From assembly GCF_037860755.1 (NCBI RefSeq), contig NZ_JBBEOI010000019.1:1-32197 (forward strand): 32,197 nucleotides of DNA, written 5' to 3'. The notes below the pieces were generated by a model. That model did no database searches and was not told the DNA's origin. It worked only from the letters and a program-made list of their open reading frames with translations. Positions 7,093 to 15,528 of the stretch are shown here, one piece after another. Numbering within the stretch: the first letter of the stretch is position 1; the number at the start of each line of letters is the position of its first letter. This stretch comes from Aquipuribacter hungaricus (GTDB lineage Bacteria; Actinomycetota; Actinomycetes; Actinomycetales; JBBAYJ01). A program made the position numbers and the translations under genes.

Positions 7093-8930
7093 GACGAGCT
7101 CCCGCCGGGCCGGGTGACGGCCGACGGAGAAGGGGTGACCGGGACCGCGACCGTGACGGTCCGGGCGGGCCTGGCAGCCGCCGGCGGAGGACGCCGTGCG
7201 GCAGGGGCGTGCGCAGCGATGGACGCCCGCACCTCGGCGGCCGCGGGGCCGTCCATCCACGGCACCGTGCGGACGAGGGTCGGCGGGATACCGGAGGCGA
7301 GCAGGAGCGCCCTCCCGCGCGGCAGCGCACCGAGCTCGGAGACCTCGAGGACGCGCTCACGCCGGGTGGAGCGGCTGGTGGACCGGCCACCCCTGCCGTG
7401 GGAGGTGGACAGCTGGCGCAGGTCGTAGTCCCCGACCAGCTGGGACAGCTCGGAGAGGAACTCCACCTCCGAGACACCGCCGCCGTAGACCTTCACGTTC
7501 GCCGCCGACCACAGCTTCCGCATCCCGTCGCGGCCCCACACCTCCACCCCCTGCGACCAGGACTGCAGGATCGTCATCATCACGATCCCCCGGGAGCCGT
7601 AGTGGGAGTACAGGTTCGGCAGCTCCCGCCACCGGCACACGTTCGCCGCCTCGTCCAGCACCGCGACCAGGGGAACCGGGAGCCGCCCGCCGGGCGAGGA
7701 CGTGGCCAGCTGCTCCGCGGCCTCGGTCACCGCCACCGTCAGCGCCGTCACCAAGGGGCTTGCGGACCCGCGGCCCTCCTTGGACAAGGAGTACAGGGTG
7801 CCGCCGTCGCGGACGAACGCCGCCGGCGAGAACTCCGTCCGAGCACCCCCTCCCTCGGACGACGGGGTCACCCAGCCCATCGCCCGCCGGTTGGTCATGA
7901 ACGAGGCCAGCTGCTGCGCCGTGCCGTACACGCCGCCGCGCTGCTTGTCGGGGGCGTGCACGACCCCGGCCACCGCCGCCGCCGGCAGGACGTAGCCCGC
8001 GATCCGGAGCAGGTCGACCGGCTCGTCCTCGGTGGGGTCGGTCAGCCACAGGTACACCTGCGTCAGCGGGCGGTCGGCGACCGCCGCCGCGAGCAGCAGC
8101 CCCGCCAGGAGCTCACGGGCGGCGGAGTCGAAGAACGCGTCCGTCCGGGCGCCCGGGTCCCTGGACGCGGAGGAGATGAGGTCTGCCAGCACGGACGCCC
8201 TCACCTCGTCGGTGACGTAGGTCAGCGGGTTCCACCACCACGCGCCGGGACCGGTGGTGGGCTCCTCGACGATCCCCTGCGGGTCGAACACCCACACCGG
8301 GCCCGCCGCCGCGCGGGGGCCGCGGGTGGCGTCGACGATGTCCCGCTTGTTCGACGTCGCCAGCACCGCACCCGGTGCGGCGAGGACGGCAGGGATCGCG
8401 CGGGCGGTGGTCTTCCCCGTGCGGGGACCCCAGATGTCCACCGCGTTGTCCTCCCACGAGGAGAACAGCGGCTGCCCCGCCAAGGACACCCCGATGGGCA
8501 GACCCGGGCTCGCCCCCTTCGCCGTGGCCACGCCCAGGCGGGCAGCCGTCGCGGCCGCACCGTGCCGGGACACCGGCCGCAGGACGCTCCCCCGGGCCAG
8601 GTGCGGTGCGGCCCGGTCCACCCCCGCCCGACGCCGTCGACCCCTGCCCCGAAGGACAGCCACCAGCACCAGCGTCCCCAACACTAGGATTCCTAGGCCC
8701 ACCGCGGCAAAGGTCGCGGACGGCGTCCACGGCACCGTGCCGCCCAGGACCCCGAACAGCAGCGAGAACGGGTTGCGGGGCAGGACCACCCCGGTCCCGT
8801 CGAGCCGGTGACCCAGGTGCGCGCCACCGGCCACGACACCGGTCACGGTCACCGCCGCGGTGACCCCCACCCACACCAGCACGGTGTCGGTCGAGCTGGC
8901 CGACGCCGGCCGTCGCGTCGACGCGCTCAC
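7089..8930 (-). CDS. TraG/VirD4-type type IV coupling protein
   Basis: Membrane-anchored ATPase that would recruit a DNA substrate to the secretion channel. The product has 613 residues. Two N-terminal transmembrane segments (about 15-38 and 75-95) are followed by an Arg-rich cytoplasmic stretch. Walker A GPRTGKTT lies near residue 168 and Walker B VAVLDEAANV near 420-430. Motifs ELPNLYSHYGSRGIVMMTILQS and AANVKVYGGG are typical of the TraG/TraD family. GTG at 8930 is used, 42 bases after the ATPase gene's stop; the ribosome site is weak. The C-terminal ~40 residues are Pro/Ala-rich and probably disordered. Two copies of the CTAG 9-mer (8682-8699) lie inside the DNA coding for the second transmembrane segment. 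Confidence 0.92.
   Translation of the reverse strand: MSASTRRPASASSTDTVLVWVGVTAAVTVTGVVAGGAHLGHRLDGTGVVLPRNPFSLLFGVLGGTVPWTPSATFAAVGLGILVLGTLVLVAVLRGRGRRRRAGVDRAAPHLARGSVLRPVSRHGAAATAARLGVATAKGASPGLPIGVSLAGQPLFSSWEDNAVDIWGPRTGKTTARAIPAVLAAPGAVLATSNKRDIVDATRGPRAAAGPVWVFDPQGIVEEPTTGPGAWWWNPLTYVTDEVRASVLADLISSASRDPGARTDAFFDSAARELLAGLLLAAAVADRPLTQVYLWLTDPTEDEPVDLLRIAGYVLPAAAVAGVVHAPDKQRGGVYGTAQQLASFMTNRRAMGWVTPSSEGGGARTEFSPAAFVRDGGTLYSLSKEGRGSASPLVTALTVAVTEAAEQLATSSPGGRLPVPLVAVLDEAANVCRWRELPNLYSHYGSRGIVMMTILQSWSQGVEVWGRDGMRKLWSAANVKVYGGGVSEVEFLSELSQLVGDYDLRQLSTSHGRGGRSTSRSTRRERVLEVSELGALPRGRALLLASGIPPTLVRTVPWMDGPAAAEVRASIAAHAPAARRPPPAAARPARTVTVAVPVTPSPSAVTRPGGSSS
8682..8699. repeat. Two-unit outlier of the CTAG 9-bp repeat
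   Basis: CACTAGGAT followed directly by TCCTAGGCC: two CTAG cores exactly 9 bp apart, the same unit and phase as the array ahead of parA at 20694-20866. It is inside the coupling-protein reading frame. It could be a secondary binding site for the partition protein or a coincidence. Confidence 0.5.
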
Positions 8931-8972
8931 CAGGGGCTCACGAGGGGCGCCTGAGCTGCTCGGCGGTGGGGC

Positions 8973-10712
8973 TCACGGCACGATCCCGCTGCCCACGGGG
9001 CCCGTGCGCTCCGGCACCGGTCCGCTCCCCCGACCGCTTTCCCGTGCGCTGCTCTGGTGCCTGCTCCCCGGCTGGGTAAGGTCGACAGGGAGCTCGGCGA
9101 GGGGGTCGGCGGGGAGGTTGACCTGCCCGGTGACGTCGACGTCGACGACGCTCGTGGCGGGCGCGTCGCGCCACTTCTTGTTCGTGTCGTTCAGCGCCCC
9201 CTCCACCGAGGTGAGGGCGACCTTGACCGGGATACCCGGCCGGCCCCCGACCTTGATGAGGAACTTTCCCTGCCCCGGCGGCGCCGCGGCGTCACCGAGG
9301 TGGGAGTCCCACGACGGCGGCGTGGTCCAGCTCGTCACCAGGTCCCGCTCGGCGCGGGACATCCCCACCGCGGAGGTCAGCATCGGGATCTCCGCCGACG
9401 GCAGGCCCCCGCAGATGACCATGCCGGCCCGCTCGACGAAGCCGCGGGCCTTCATCCGGTCCTCCTCCGTCGGCAGTGCCAGGAGGTCGCTCATGGTGTG
9501 GGAGACCATCGCCATCCCGACGCCCCGCTGACGGTTCAGCCGGGTCAGGGCGTCGACCCGGTCCACGATCCCGCGGCCGGCCCGCAGCGCCCGCCACAGC
9601 TCGTCCAGGACTACGAAGTAGTGCCGGCGCGGCTCGAGGCCGGCGTCGGCCAGTGCGTTGGCCACGTTGATCGTCCCGAACCCGGTCGACCAGCACGCCA
9701 GCAGGACCGCGGCCTGCAGGTCGGTCTCCCCGTCCCCGATCGCGGACACGTCGTAGGCCACCGGCCGGTCCCGGCGCATGGGCGTGGTGGTCTGCGCTGA
9801 GAAGATCCGCCCGAACCGGCCCCCCTCCACCAGCGCCACCAACGACGCCTCCAGGCCCTCGGTGATCGCCCGGTACCGGTTGATGTCTCCGCGGTCGAGG
9901 GCGACCTGCCGGACGTCATCCGGTGCGGATCGGATCACCTCCACCAGGTCCGCCAGCACCGGGATGCGCGGCGTCGACCCGGACTGGGCTGCCATCCGGT
10001 CGTCGAGGACGCGCAGCGCCCGGTCGAGGACTGCCTCCTCGCGGTCGCTCGGTGGCGCGGCCCGGGCGATCGTCAGCAGCGCGCTGACCGTGGTGAGGCG
10101 GCGGCCGTGGGCGTCGGCGAGGACCTCCTCCCGCGCCCGGCCCGTGAGCCGGCGGGCGGCGGCGGTGGACTCCCCCGGGTCCAGGACGTTGAGGTGACCG
10201 CGGCCGCGGCCCAGCGGGAGGACGTCGCCGCCCATGGCGGTGATGAGGTCCAGGTAGTCCGGCTTGAGGTCGCCGAGCACCAGCGGGAGCACGCCGTAGC
10301 CGGCCAGGCCGAGCGCCATCCGGCGGACCACGGTGGACTTCCCGAGGCCGGGCAGGCCGAGGACGAACGCGCTGGGGTTGGCGATGAGGTTCGCACGGCG
10401 GAACCACGAGATGGGGTCGCAGCCCACGGTGGCCCCGCTGATGAGGTTCTGCCCCAGCGGCACCCCCACGATCGGCGAGCCGGTGCCGGCAGCGAACGGG
10501 TACAGCCCGCACACCTGCACCGACGTCCCCCGGAACTCCGGCGCCGGTTCCACCAGCGCGACCCGACCACGCCCCGGACCCGACCAGCCCCGAGGGCCTG
10601 GCCGCTGCTGCCTGGCGGTGGAGCTCGACCCGGACCGGCCCCCGCCGGCCGCCGGCTGGACAGGTCCCTGAGGGGCAGGGCGAGCCGTGCACGCGGCGCG
10701 GAGCGGGCTCAC
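8973..10712 (-). CDS. VirB4/TraC-like conjugation ATPase
   Basis: Energises assembly of the mating channel on the cytoplasmic side of the membrane. It has 579 residues from GTG 10712, chosen because that GTG overlaps the preceding TGA as GTGA; longer starts would run antisense-like through the upstream gene. The N-terminal ~45 residues are Pro/Gly/Arg-rich. Walker A GLPGLGKST lies near residue 120, followed by LGDLKPDYLDLI. Walker B VVLDELWRAL lies near 370 and is followed by RQRGVGMAMVSHTMSD, as in VirB4-type hexameric ATPases. The C-terminus is again Pro/Arg-rich. It sits between the SCO6880-like gene and the coupling protein, the usual order in actinobacterial transfer loci. Confidence 0.9.
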   Translation of the reverse strand: MSPLRAACTARPAPQGPVQPAAGGGRSGSSSTARQQRPGPRGWSGPGRGRVALVEPAPEFRGTSVQVCGLYPFAAGTGSPIVGVPLGQNLISGATVGCDPISWFRRANLIANPSAFVLGLPGLGKSTVVRRMALGLAGYGVLPLVLGDLKPDYLDLITAMGGDVLPLGRGRGHLNVLDPGESTAAARRLTGRAREEVLADAHGRRLTTVSALLTIARAAPPSDREEAVLDRALRVLDDRMAAQSGSTPRIPVLADLVEVIRSAPDDVRQVALDRGDINRYRAITEGLEASLVALVEGGRFGRIFSAQTTTPMRRDRPVAYDVSAIGDGETDLQAAVLLACWSTGFGTINVANALADAGLEPRRHYFVVLDELWRALRAGRGIVDRVDALTRLNRQRGVGMAMVSHTMSDLLALPTEEDRMKARGFVERAGMVICGGLPSAEIPMLTSAVGMSRAERDLVTSWTTPPSWDSHLGDAAAPPGQGKFLIKVGGRPGIPVKVALTSVEGALNDTNKKWRDAPATSVVDVDVTGQVNLPADPLAELPVDLTQPGSRHQSSARESGRGSGPVPERTGPVGSGIVP

Positions 10713-12259
10713 AGGGCGCTCCGCACCGAGGCAGGCAGTGCGGAGTGCGCCGGGAGCATGAGCCCCAGCGGCAGGGACGCGGCGAAGCCGACGTCCTGGG
10801 ATCCGTACATGGGCCGCAGCTGCAGCCGCGCGGACGCCGACAGCATGTCCACCGCGGCGATGGCGTCCGGCAGGCGCTGCTCGTCCGCGACGGTCGCGGT
10901 GACCAGGACGGAGAAGTCGACCAGGCCCGCACCGAGGGCCTCCTCCGCCGCGGTGGCAGCCGCGGCCCGCTGCTCCGCGATCGCCCGCGCCGAGGGGCGG
11001 TCGCCGACGGTGGCGCGGAAGTCCGCGGCCCGCTTGTCGATCTCTACGATCCGCGCCGCCCGCGCCGGGTCCAGCGGCCGGAACACCAGCGTGACCCGCT
11101 TGCGGTCCACGTCCGGGTGGGGGTTGAGCAGGCCGTGCAGGACCGAGCTGTACACCTCCCCGCGCGGGGGTGCGGTCATCGACCAGGTCACCGACACCGC
11201 GCTGTCGTGCCGGTACGTCGACCACGTTGCCTCCGTGGCCACCGGGCCCACGTCACCCCACCGCAGCTCCGGCACCGACCGGTCGTGGCGAGCCTCGTCC
11301 AGGGTCAGCGCCATCGCCGGGTCGTAGGCGACCCGGACGAACTCGCACAGCTCCTGCGCCGCGACCGGCCGCGCCCCACCCGCACCCGTGGCGAGCAGCC
11401 CCTGCGACAGCACCGGCAGCCGCGACGCCAGGTCACGCGCGACGTCCGCGGCGGAGCGGCGACGGGCCCCCGGGCGGGGTGCGGCGGAGAACGTCAGCGT
11501 CACCCACGCCCGGATGGTCGCCGACCCCTCCGGGTAGCGGGCCACGACCTCCGACAACATCGCCAGCGCCACCGCCGGCGCGTCAGGGTGCGCCTGCTTC
11601 TCCACCTCCTGCCGCAGTCGGCTGCCGGAGTCCGGTGCGGTCTCCACCGTCACCGACGCCCCGACCAGGCCCGCCTCCGACGACAGGGACGACAGCCACG
11701 CACCCCACTGCGCCACCCACAGGTGGACCTGCTCCGCGTCGACCAGAGACGCCCCGTCCGGCTCGGTGGAGAACATCACCGAGCAGTGGCCCGTCGACGG
11801 CACCCGCAGCACCGCGAAGGGCCGCCCCCAGGAGTCCGTCCACTCGCTCAGCTGCGACGCCGCGAGCAGCCCCGGCAGCTGGTGCGTCCCCCACGGCACC
11901 CCCGACAGCGCGCCCGAGCGGTACAGGTGCATACCCCGCCGCCGCCCGTCCGCCCACAGCAGCCACCGGCCCAACCGCTCCGCCCCCGTCGCGCCGTGAC
12001 GGTCCCGGAACGCCAGCAGCGCCAGCACCGCCCCGAAGACCAGGACCAGCGGCACCACCGCACGGAACCCGCCCGTGAACCACCCCACGATCAGGCTCAC
12101 CAGCCCCACGAACAAGATCACCGTCCCGAGCGCACCCATCCCCAGCAGCCCCGGCGACGCCGGACGCCGCCAGTTGCCGTAGGTACGCGGACGCGCCTGC
12201 CCCCCGTGCCCCCCGTGACCACCAGCACCCGACTGCCCGGTGTGCTCAACGACTGCCAT
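10709..12259 (-). CDS. SCO6880-like conjugation membrane protein
   Basis: A 516-residue protein of the actinobacterial SCO6880-like family, thought to combine the PrgI/VirB3-like membrane region with the N-terminal part of a VirB4-like protein. A His/Gly-rich start (HGGHGGQARPRTYGNWRRP) precedes two adjacent transmembrane segments at about 33-55 and 58-78. A large soluble domain includes WGDVGPVATEATWSTYRHDSAVS, MTAPPRGEVYSSVLHGLL and a C-terminal MYGSQDVGFAASLPLGLMLP typical of the family. ATG 12259 has a GGGGGAGGGT ribosome site and overlaps the upstream gene by 14 bases. The stop overlaps the ATPase start. It lacks a Walker A, consistent with the ATPase being the separate downstream protein. 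Confidence 0.88.
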   Translation of the reverse strand: MAVVEHTGQSGAGGHGGHGGQARPRTYGNWRRPASPGLLGMGALGTVILFVGLVSLIVGWFTGGFRAVVPLVLVFGAVLALLAFRDRHGATGAERLGRWLLWADGRRRGMHLYRSGALSGVPWGTHQLPGLLAASQLSEWTDSWGRPFAVLRVPSTGHCSVMFSTEPDGASLVDAEQVHLWVAQWGAWLSSLSSEAGLVGASVTVETAPDSGSRLRQEVEKQAHPDAPAVALAMLSEVVARYPEGSATIRAWVTLTFSAAPRPGARRRSAADVARDLASRLPVLSQGLLATGAGGARPVAAQELCEFVRVAYDPAMALTLDEARHDRSVPELRWGDVGPVATEATWSTYRHDSAVSVTWSMTAPPRGEVYSSVLHGLLNPHPDVDRKRVTLVFRPLDPARAARIVEIDKRAADFRATVGDRPSARAIAEQRAAAATAAEEALGAGLVDFSVLVTATVADEQRLPDAIAAVDMLSASARLQLRPMYGSQDVGFAASLPLGLMLPAHSALPASVRSAL

Positions 12260-13586
12260 CAGGACCCTCCCCCGTAGAGCTCGACGTGCTGCGCGACGCC
12301 GCCGCCTGCGCGGCAGCACCCGCCTGCAGCGCCACCTGGCCGACCGCGACCACCGCGCCCGCCCCCGACGCACCCCTCGCCACAGCACCGCCAGCACCTG
12401 CACCGCCAGCGCTGCTCGCCGTGCCCGCGCTGCCGGTCGCACCCGAGGCGGTCGGGGCACTGGCACCACCGCCCTGCGGCGGCACCCCCCGCGCCCCTCC
12501 CGACGGTGCAGACCCCGACGGTGCCGACGACGCAGCTGCCGAGCCGGCACCGGTCGCGCCCGGAGCACCGCGCATGCCGGCCGCCCCGCTCGAGCCAGTA
12601 GCCCCAGAGCGGGCGAAGACCGCACCAGACGGCATCGCCGCCAAGGCGCCCATGGCCAGACCTGCGCCGCCGCCGGCACCCCCGGACGACATCGCCGACA
12701 CCGCGGGCGTGACGAACCGCATCAGCGCCGGCAGCGCCAGGATCGCCAGCACCATCATCGTCACGCCCACCAGCACGTCGAGCATGCCGCCGCCGTCGCT
12801 TCCCCCGAACAGGTTCGCCCCCGACAGGCGGAACGCCGTCGCGTAGACGATCGCCGCGGCCGGCTTGTAGAGGATGAACGCCAGCAGCCACGCGCAGCAG
12901 CGGCGGAACCACGTCCGACCCGTCTCGGTCGTCGTGAACGACGCCGACAACGGGAAGATCCCCGCCAGGATCACCAGCATCCCCGACCTGACGATCATCA
13001 GAATGATCTGCACGCAGGACGTGACGATCCCCCCGACCCCCAGGAAGATCACCAGCAGCGCCGGCATCCCGTCCCCGGCCACAGTGGGTGTCACCAGCGG
13101 AGCCAGCAGCAACCCGCCCAGGTTCTCCCCGAAGTTCGTCCCGACCGTCGACCGGTCGATGATCCACTCGGCGAAGGCGTCCGCCGAGCGGACCGCCAGG
13201 GCGATGGTCGCCAGGCCGGCACCAGACACCACCGACAGCGTCATCAACGACCGGAGGACGTCACGGCCCGGCTCGGCCCGTCGCTCCCACGCCATCCGAG
13301 CGCCGCCGACCATGACCGACAGCACCGCGGCCGCCGCCATGTACCACCACAGCGACCCCTGGATGAAGCCCACCGCGTCCGACGGGCTGTTCCCCGACGT
13401 CGTCAGGTTCGGCGTCCCGATGTCCACCCACAACGTCGACAACGACGTGATCACCGACCCGACCGCATCGCCGACGGCCTTGGCTAGGCGACCCAAGGTG
13501 TCGGTGATGATGCCTGCCGCCACCTCCTCGGCTTGGCAGTCGATGTCGAAAAGCCCGCACTGGGGGTTGGGCGCCGTAGTGGTCAT
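12246..13586 (-). CDS. TrbL/VirB6-like polytopic mating-channel protein
   Basis: A 446-residue membrane protein whose ATG at 13586 overlaps the preceding stop as ATGA. The N-terminus MTTTAPNPQCGLFDIDCQ, with two Cys, precedes an amphipathic stretch. About six hydrophobic segments follow between residues 50 and 310, including the LLVIFLGVGGIVTSCVQIILM and SGMLVILAGIFPLSASF regions, typical of TrbL/VirB6 inner-membrane channel proteins. From residue ~315 to the end it is an Ala/Gly/Ser-rich, low-complexity tail, probably cytoplasmic or secreted and disordered. It is immediately followed by the SCO6880-like gene, the order seen in other actinobacterial transfer systems. Confidence 0.88.
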   Translation of the reverse strand: MTTTAPNPQCGLFDIDCQAEEVAAGIITDTLGRLAKAVGDAVGSVITSLSTLWVDIGTPNLTTSGNSPSDAVGFIQGSLWWYMAAAAVLSVMVGGARMAWERRAEPGRDVLRSLMTLSVVSGAGLATIALAVRSADAFAEWIIDRSTVGTNFGENLGGLLLAPLVTPTVAGDGMPALLVIFLGVGGIVTSCVQIILMIVRSGMLVILAGIFPLSASFTTTETGRTWFRRCCAWLLAFILYKPAAAIVYATAFRLSGANLFGGSDGGGMLDVLVGVTMMVLAILALPALMRFVTPAVSAMSSGGAGGGAGLAMGALAAMPSGAVFARSGATGSSGAAGMRGAPGATGAGSAAASSAPSGSAPSGGARGVPPQGGGASAPTASGATGSAGTASSAGGAGAGGAVARGASGAGAVVAVGQVALQAGAAAQAAASRSTSSSTGEGPDGSR

Positions 13587-14356
13587 GTGCCGCTCCACGG
13601 GACGTATCCAGCGAGGGAGGGGGCGGCCTGCAGGCGGGGGAACGGTGCTCCTTCGGGTCCGAAGACCAAGCGCCAGTCGCCCTGTTCCCAACGCAGGGTG
13701 ACCGGCGTGTGCACGGTGACTACTTGCTCGCGCGTTGCGGCCAGCATCGCGAGGTCGATGACCGTCTCGTCCTCGGTGTAGGAGAGGAACGAGAAGCCAG
13801 CGACCTGCACCTGCGCTTCGGAACTCGGTCCTGCGGAACTCCCCTCGGTCGGGAGGTTCTCAAGCGCCACGTCGCGCCCCGCGCCCTCAGCACCCAGGTC
13901 TTCCGTCAGGATCCGCTCAGCGTTCGGCAGCGTCGTGGTGGCGGCGACATTGACCGCTGCGTACAACGCGCCCACCGGGGTGCGCGCGAAGCAGGACCGA
14001 ACAGGCGAGCTGACGGCGGGACCGTGCAACTCCGGTGCCGTCGGGGCCACCATCTCCCCCACGAGCTCCCACTGCGTCTCGGTGGGCGCCACAACCGGGA
14101 CGGTCTGATCCCCGGCGGGCAGGTCGCAGGACGACGACTCCGGCTCGGTTGCCGTAGGGGTGGGAGACGGCGCGGCCCCTCCGGTCGTCTGCCGGCCCTG
14201 TCCCACCTCGACCGGGTCCGCGTCGCTCCCCGGGAGCGTGAACAGCACGACGGCCGCGACGACCAGCAGGCCGACGAAGAGCGCCGCCAGCACGAACCCC
14301 CGCCGCGCCCACAGGCTCTGCGGCCCGTCGGCCTCGTCCTCGAAGCTCGAGCTCAT
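13583..14356 (-). CDS. Single-pass conjugation protein in VirB8-like position
   Basis: A 257-residue bitopic protein: a short acidic cytoplasmic tail, one transmembrane helix at about 20-42 (FVLAALFVGLLVVAAVVLF), a Thr/Pro/Ser-rich linker, then an extracellular domain. The end TLRWEQGDWRLVFGP resembles the WxxGDWRL close of NTF2-like folds used by VirB8/TcpC-type proteins. The start ATG at 14356 is preceded by GAAGGGGG. Its stop overlaps the TrbL-like start. Assignment as a VirB8-type scaffold rests on topology and operon position, not on a recognised family signature. Two to three Cys in the exported domain may form disulfides. Confidence 0.72.
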   Translation of the reverse strand: MSSSFEDEADGPQSLWARRGFVLAALFVGLLVVAAVVLFTLPGSDADPVEVGQGRQTTGGAAPSPTPTATEPESSSCDLPAGDQTVPVVAPTETQWELVGEMVAPTAPELHGPAVSSPVRSCFARTPVGALYAAVNVAATTTLPNAERILTEDLGAEGAGRDVALENLPTEGSSAGPSSEAQVQVAGFSFLSYTEDETVIDLAMLAATREQVVTVHTPVTLRWEQGDWRLVFGPEGAPFPRLQAAPSLAGYVPWSGT

Positions 14357-14398
14357 CCCCCATGCCCCCTTCGTTGTGGCGCCTCAGGTCTGCTGCCG

Positions 14399-14671
14399 TC
14401 AGACGAGGGCAGTGACGAAGCCGGAGGCCGCACCCACGACGACACAGCCGGCCAGCACCGTGCCGAGCTTCCCGACGTGCTCACCGCCCTCGCCGCGCCG
14501 GCTGGAGATGACCATCGCGATCCCGCAGAAGACGACCCCTGCCACGCAGATGGCCAAGGCCACCCAGGACACCCAGTTGAGGATCGTCAGGAAGCCCTCG
14601 GCACCCGGAGGAGCCCCCGGCGTCGGCACCGGGGCGAACGGGAGAGAAGCGGCAGTCAGCGGATTCTTCAC
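14399..14671 (-). CDS. Small two-helix membrane protein, VirB2/TrbC-like position
   Basis: A 90-residue protein opening the conjugation operon. GTG 14671 is preferred because GGAAGGGA lies about seven bases upstream; longer in-frame starts add an unrelated leader. A Pro/Ala-rich N-terminus is followed by two hydrophobic segments (about 32-56 and 72-90) separated by a short basic-acidic loop with SSRRGEGGEHVGK. This size and topology match VirB2/TrbC-type pilin-like subunits and the small proteins at the head of Gram-positive transfer operons. The call rests on topology and position only. Confidence 0.68.
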   Translation of the reverse strand: MKNPLTAASLPFAPVPTPGAPPGAEGFLTILNWVSWVALAICVAGVVFCGIAMVISSRRGEGGEHVGKLGTVLAGCVVVGAASGFVTALV

Positions 14672-14826
14672 AACAGGGTCCCTTCCTGTGTATGACAGCA
14701 CTGGCCCGCCGCTCAGCAGCGTGCACCCCGGAGTGCTGATGCTGGACAGTAGGCCCGCCCGTGCACCACAGTCCATACCCTGACGAGACGTGTTCCGCCG
14801 TCGACGACAGCAGGGGGCTGGTGCCG
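14672..14826. promoter_or_regulatory. Divergent promoter region of the transfer block
   Basis: These 155 bases separate the minus-strand secretion operon from the plus-strand lipoprotein/M23 pair and should carry both promoters. GTGCACC occurs twice (around 14721 and 14761). No promoter boxes could be assigned with confidence. Confidence 0.4.
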
Positions 14827-15504
14827 GTGATGCGAGGCCACGACTGGACCTCCGGTGCTCGTAGGCCAGGGGTCGACCGGCTGCAGCCGCTCCCAGCTGG
14901 CCATGCCGGCCAAGCTCTGCACCGCCGGAGCCGGCTCACGTGGGTGCTCGCGGCGACGGGCGCCGCCTGTCTGACCGCCTGCTCCCCTGGCCTCGTGGCG
15001 ACGACGGGTGAGCCAGCGAGGGAGCCCGCCCCCTACGTCACCTTTCACGACGACCAGGCGCCGCCGGACGAGGGGTCACCCGGGACGCTCACACAACCGC
15101 TGGTCGACCAGGAGCCGCTGGACGACATGGTCGACGCCACCCCGGACGCGGTCCCGGTGTGGGACGAGCAGGCCCGCGCGGACGCCGCGGCCGCGGCGGC
15201 GACCGCGGTCACCGCGTACGCCGCCGACCTCGACCCGGACAGCTGGTGGCGCGGCCTAGCGCCGCTGCTCACCCCCACCGGCCAGACCGCCTACGCCGAG
15301 GCCGACCCCCGCAACGTCCCGGCCGGCGCGCTGACCGGTCCCCCGGTGGTCCCTACGGACACCCCGAGCACGTTCCTCGTCCAGGTCGACGTTCCCACCG
15401 ACGTCGGCCCCTACGGCGTGCTCCTCGCCCGCACCGCCGCCGGCCAGCCCTGGCTCGTCGAACGGTTCCTTCCGCCCGTGAGCGACGGGGCGGCCGCACC
15501 ATGA
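14827..15504 (+). CDS. Conjugation-associated lipoprotein
   Basis: A 225-residue predicted lipoprotein. GTG 14827 (or ATG 14830, or GTG 14821) follows AGGGGG. An unusually long basic n-region leads to a hydrophobic stretch and lipobox LTAC, with the lipidated Cys near residue 52. The mature part is acidic and contains a C-terminal domain starting SWWRGLAPLLTPTGQTAYAEADP, with GPPVV and VQVDVPTDVGPYGVLLAR. That resembles the NTF2/VirB8-like periplasmic domains of mating-pair proteins. It is divergent from the secretion operon and directly upstream of the wall hydrolase, so probably a surface component of the transfer apparatus. Family membership is not certain. Confidence 0.75.
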   Translation: MMRGHDWTSGARRPGVDRLQPLPAGHAGQALHRRSRLTWVLAATGAACLTACSPGLVATTGEPAREPAPYVTFHDDQAPPDEGSPGTLTQPLVDQEPLDDMVDATPDAVPVWDEQARADAAAAAATAVTAYAADLDPDSWWRGLAPLLTPTGQTAYAEADPRNVPAGALTGPPVVPTDTPSTFLVQVDVPTDVGPYGVLLARTAAGQPWLVERFLPPVSDGAAAP

Positions 15505-15528
15505 GGACCGCGCCGTGAGGACTGCACG

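Noticed and set aside
10713-11225. Longer N-terminus for the VirB4-like ATPase
   Set aside because: It would lie wholly over the SCO6880-like gene in another frame; the GTGA overlap at 10709-10712 gives a natural start.
12260-12679. Upstream extension of the SCO6880-like protein
   Set aside because: Arg/Ala-rich shadow of the TrbL-like tail; ATG 12259 has a good ribosome site and fits the family.
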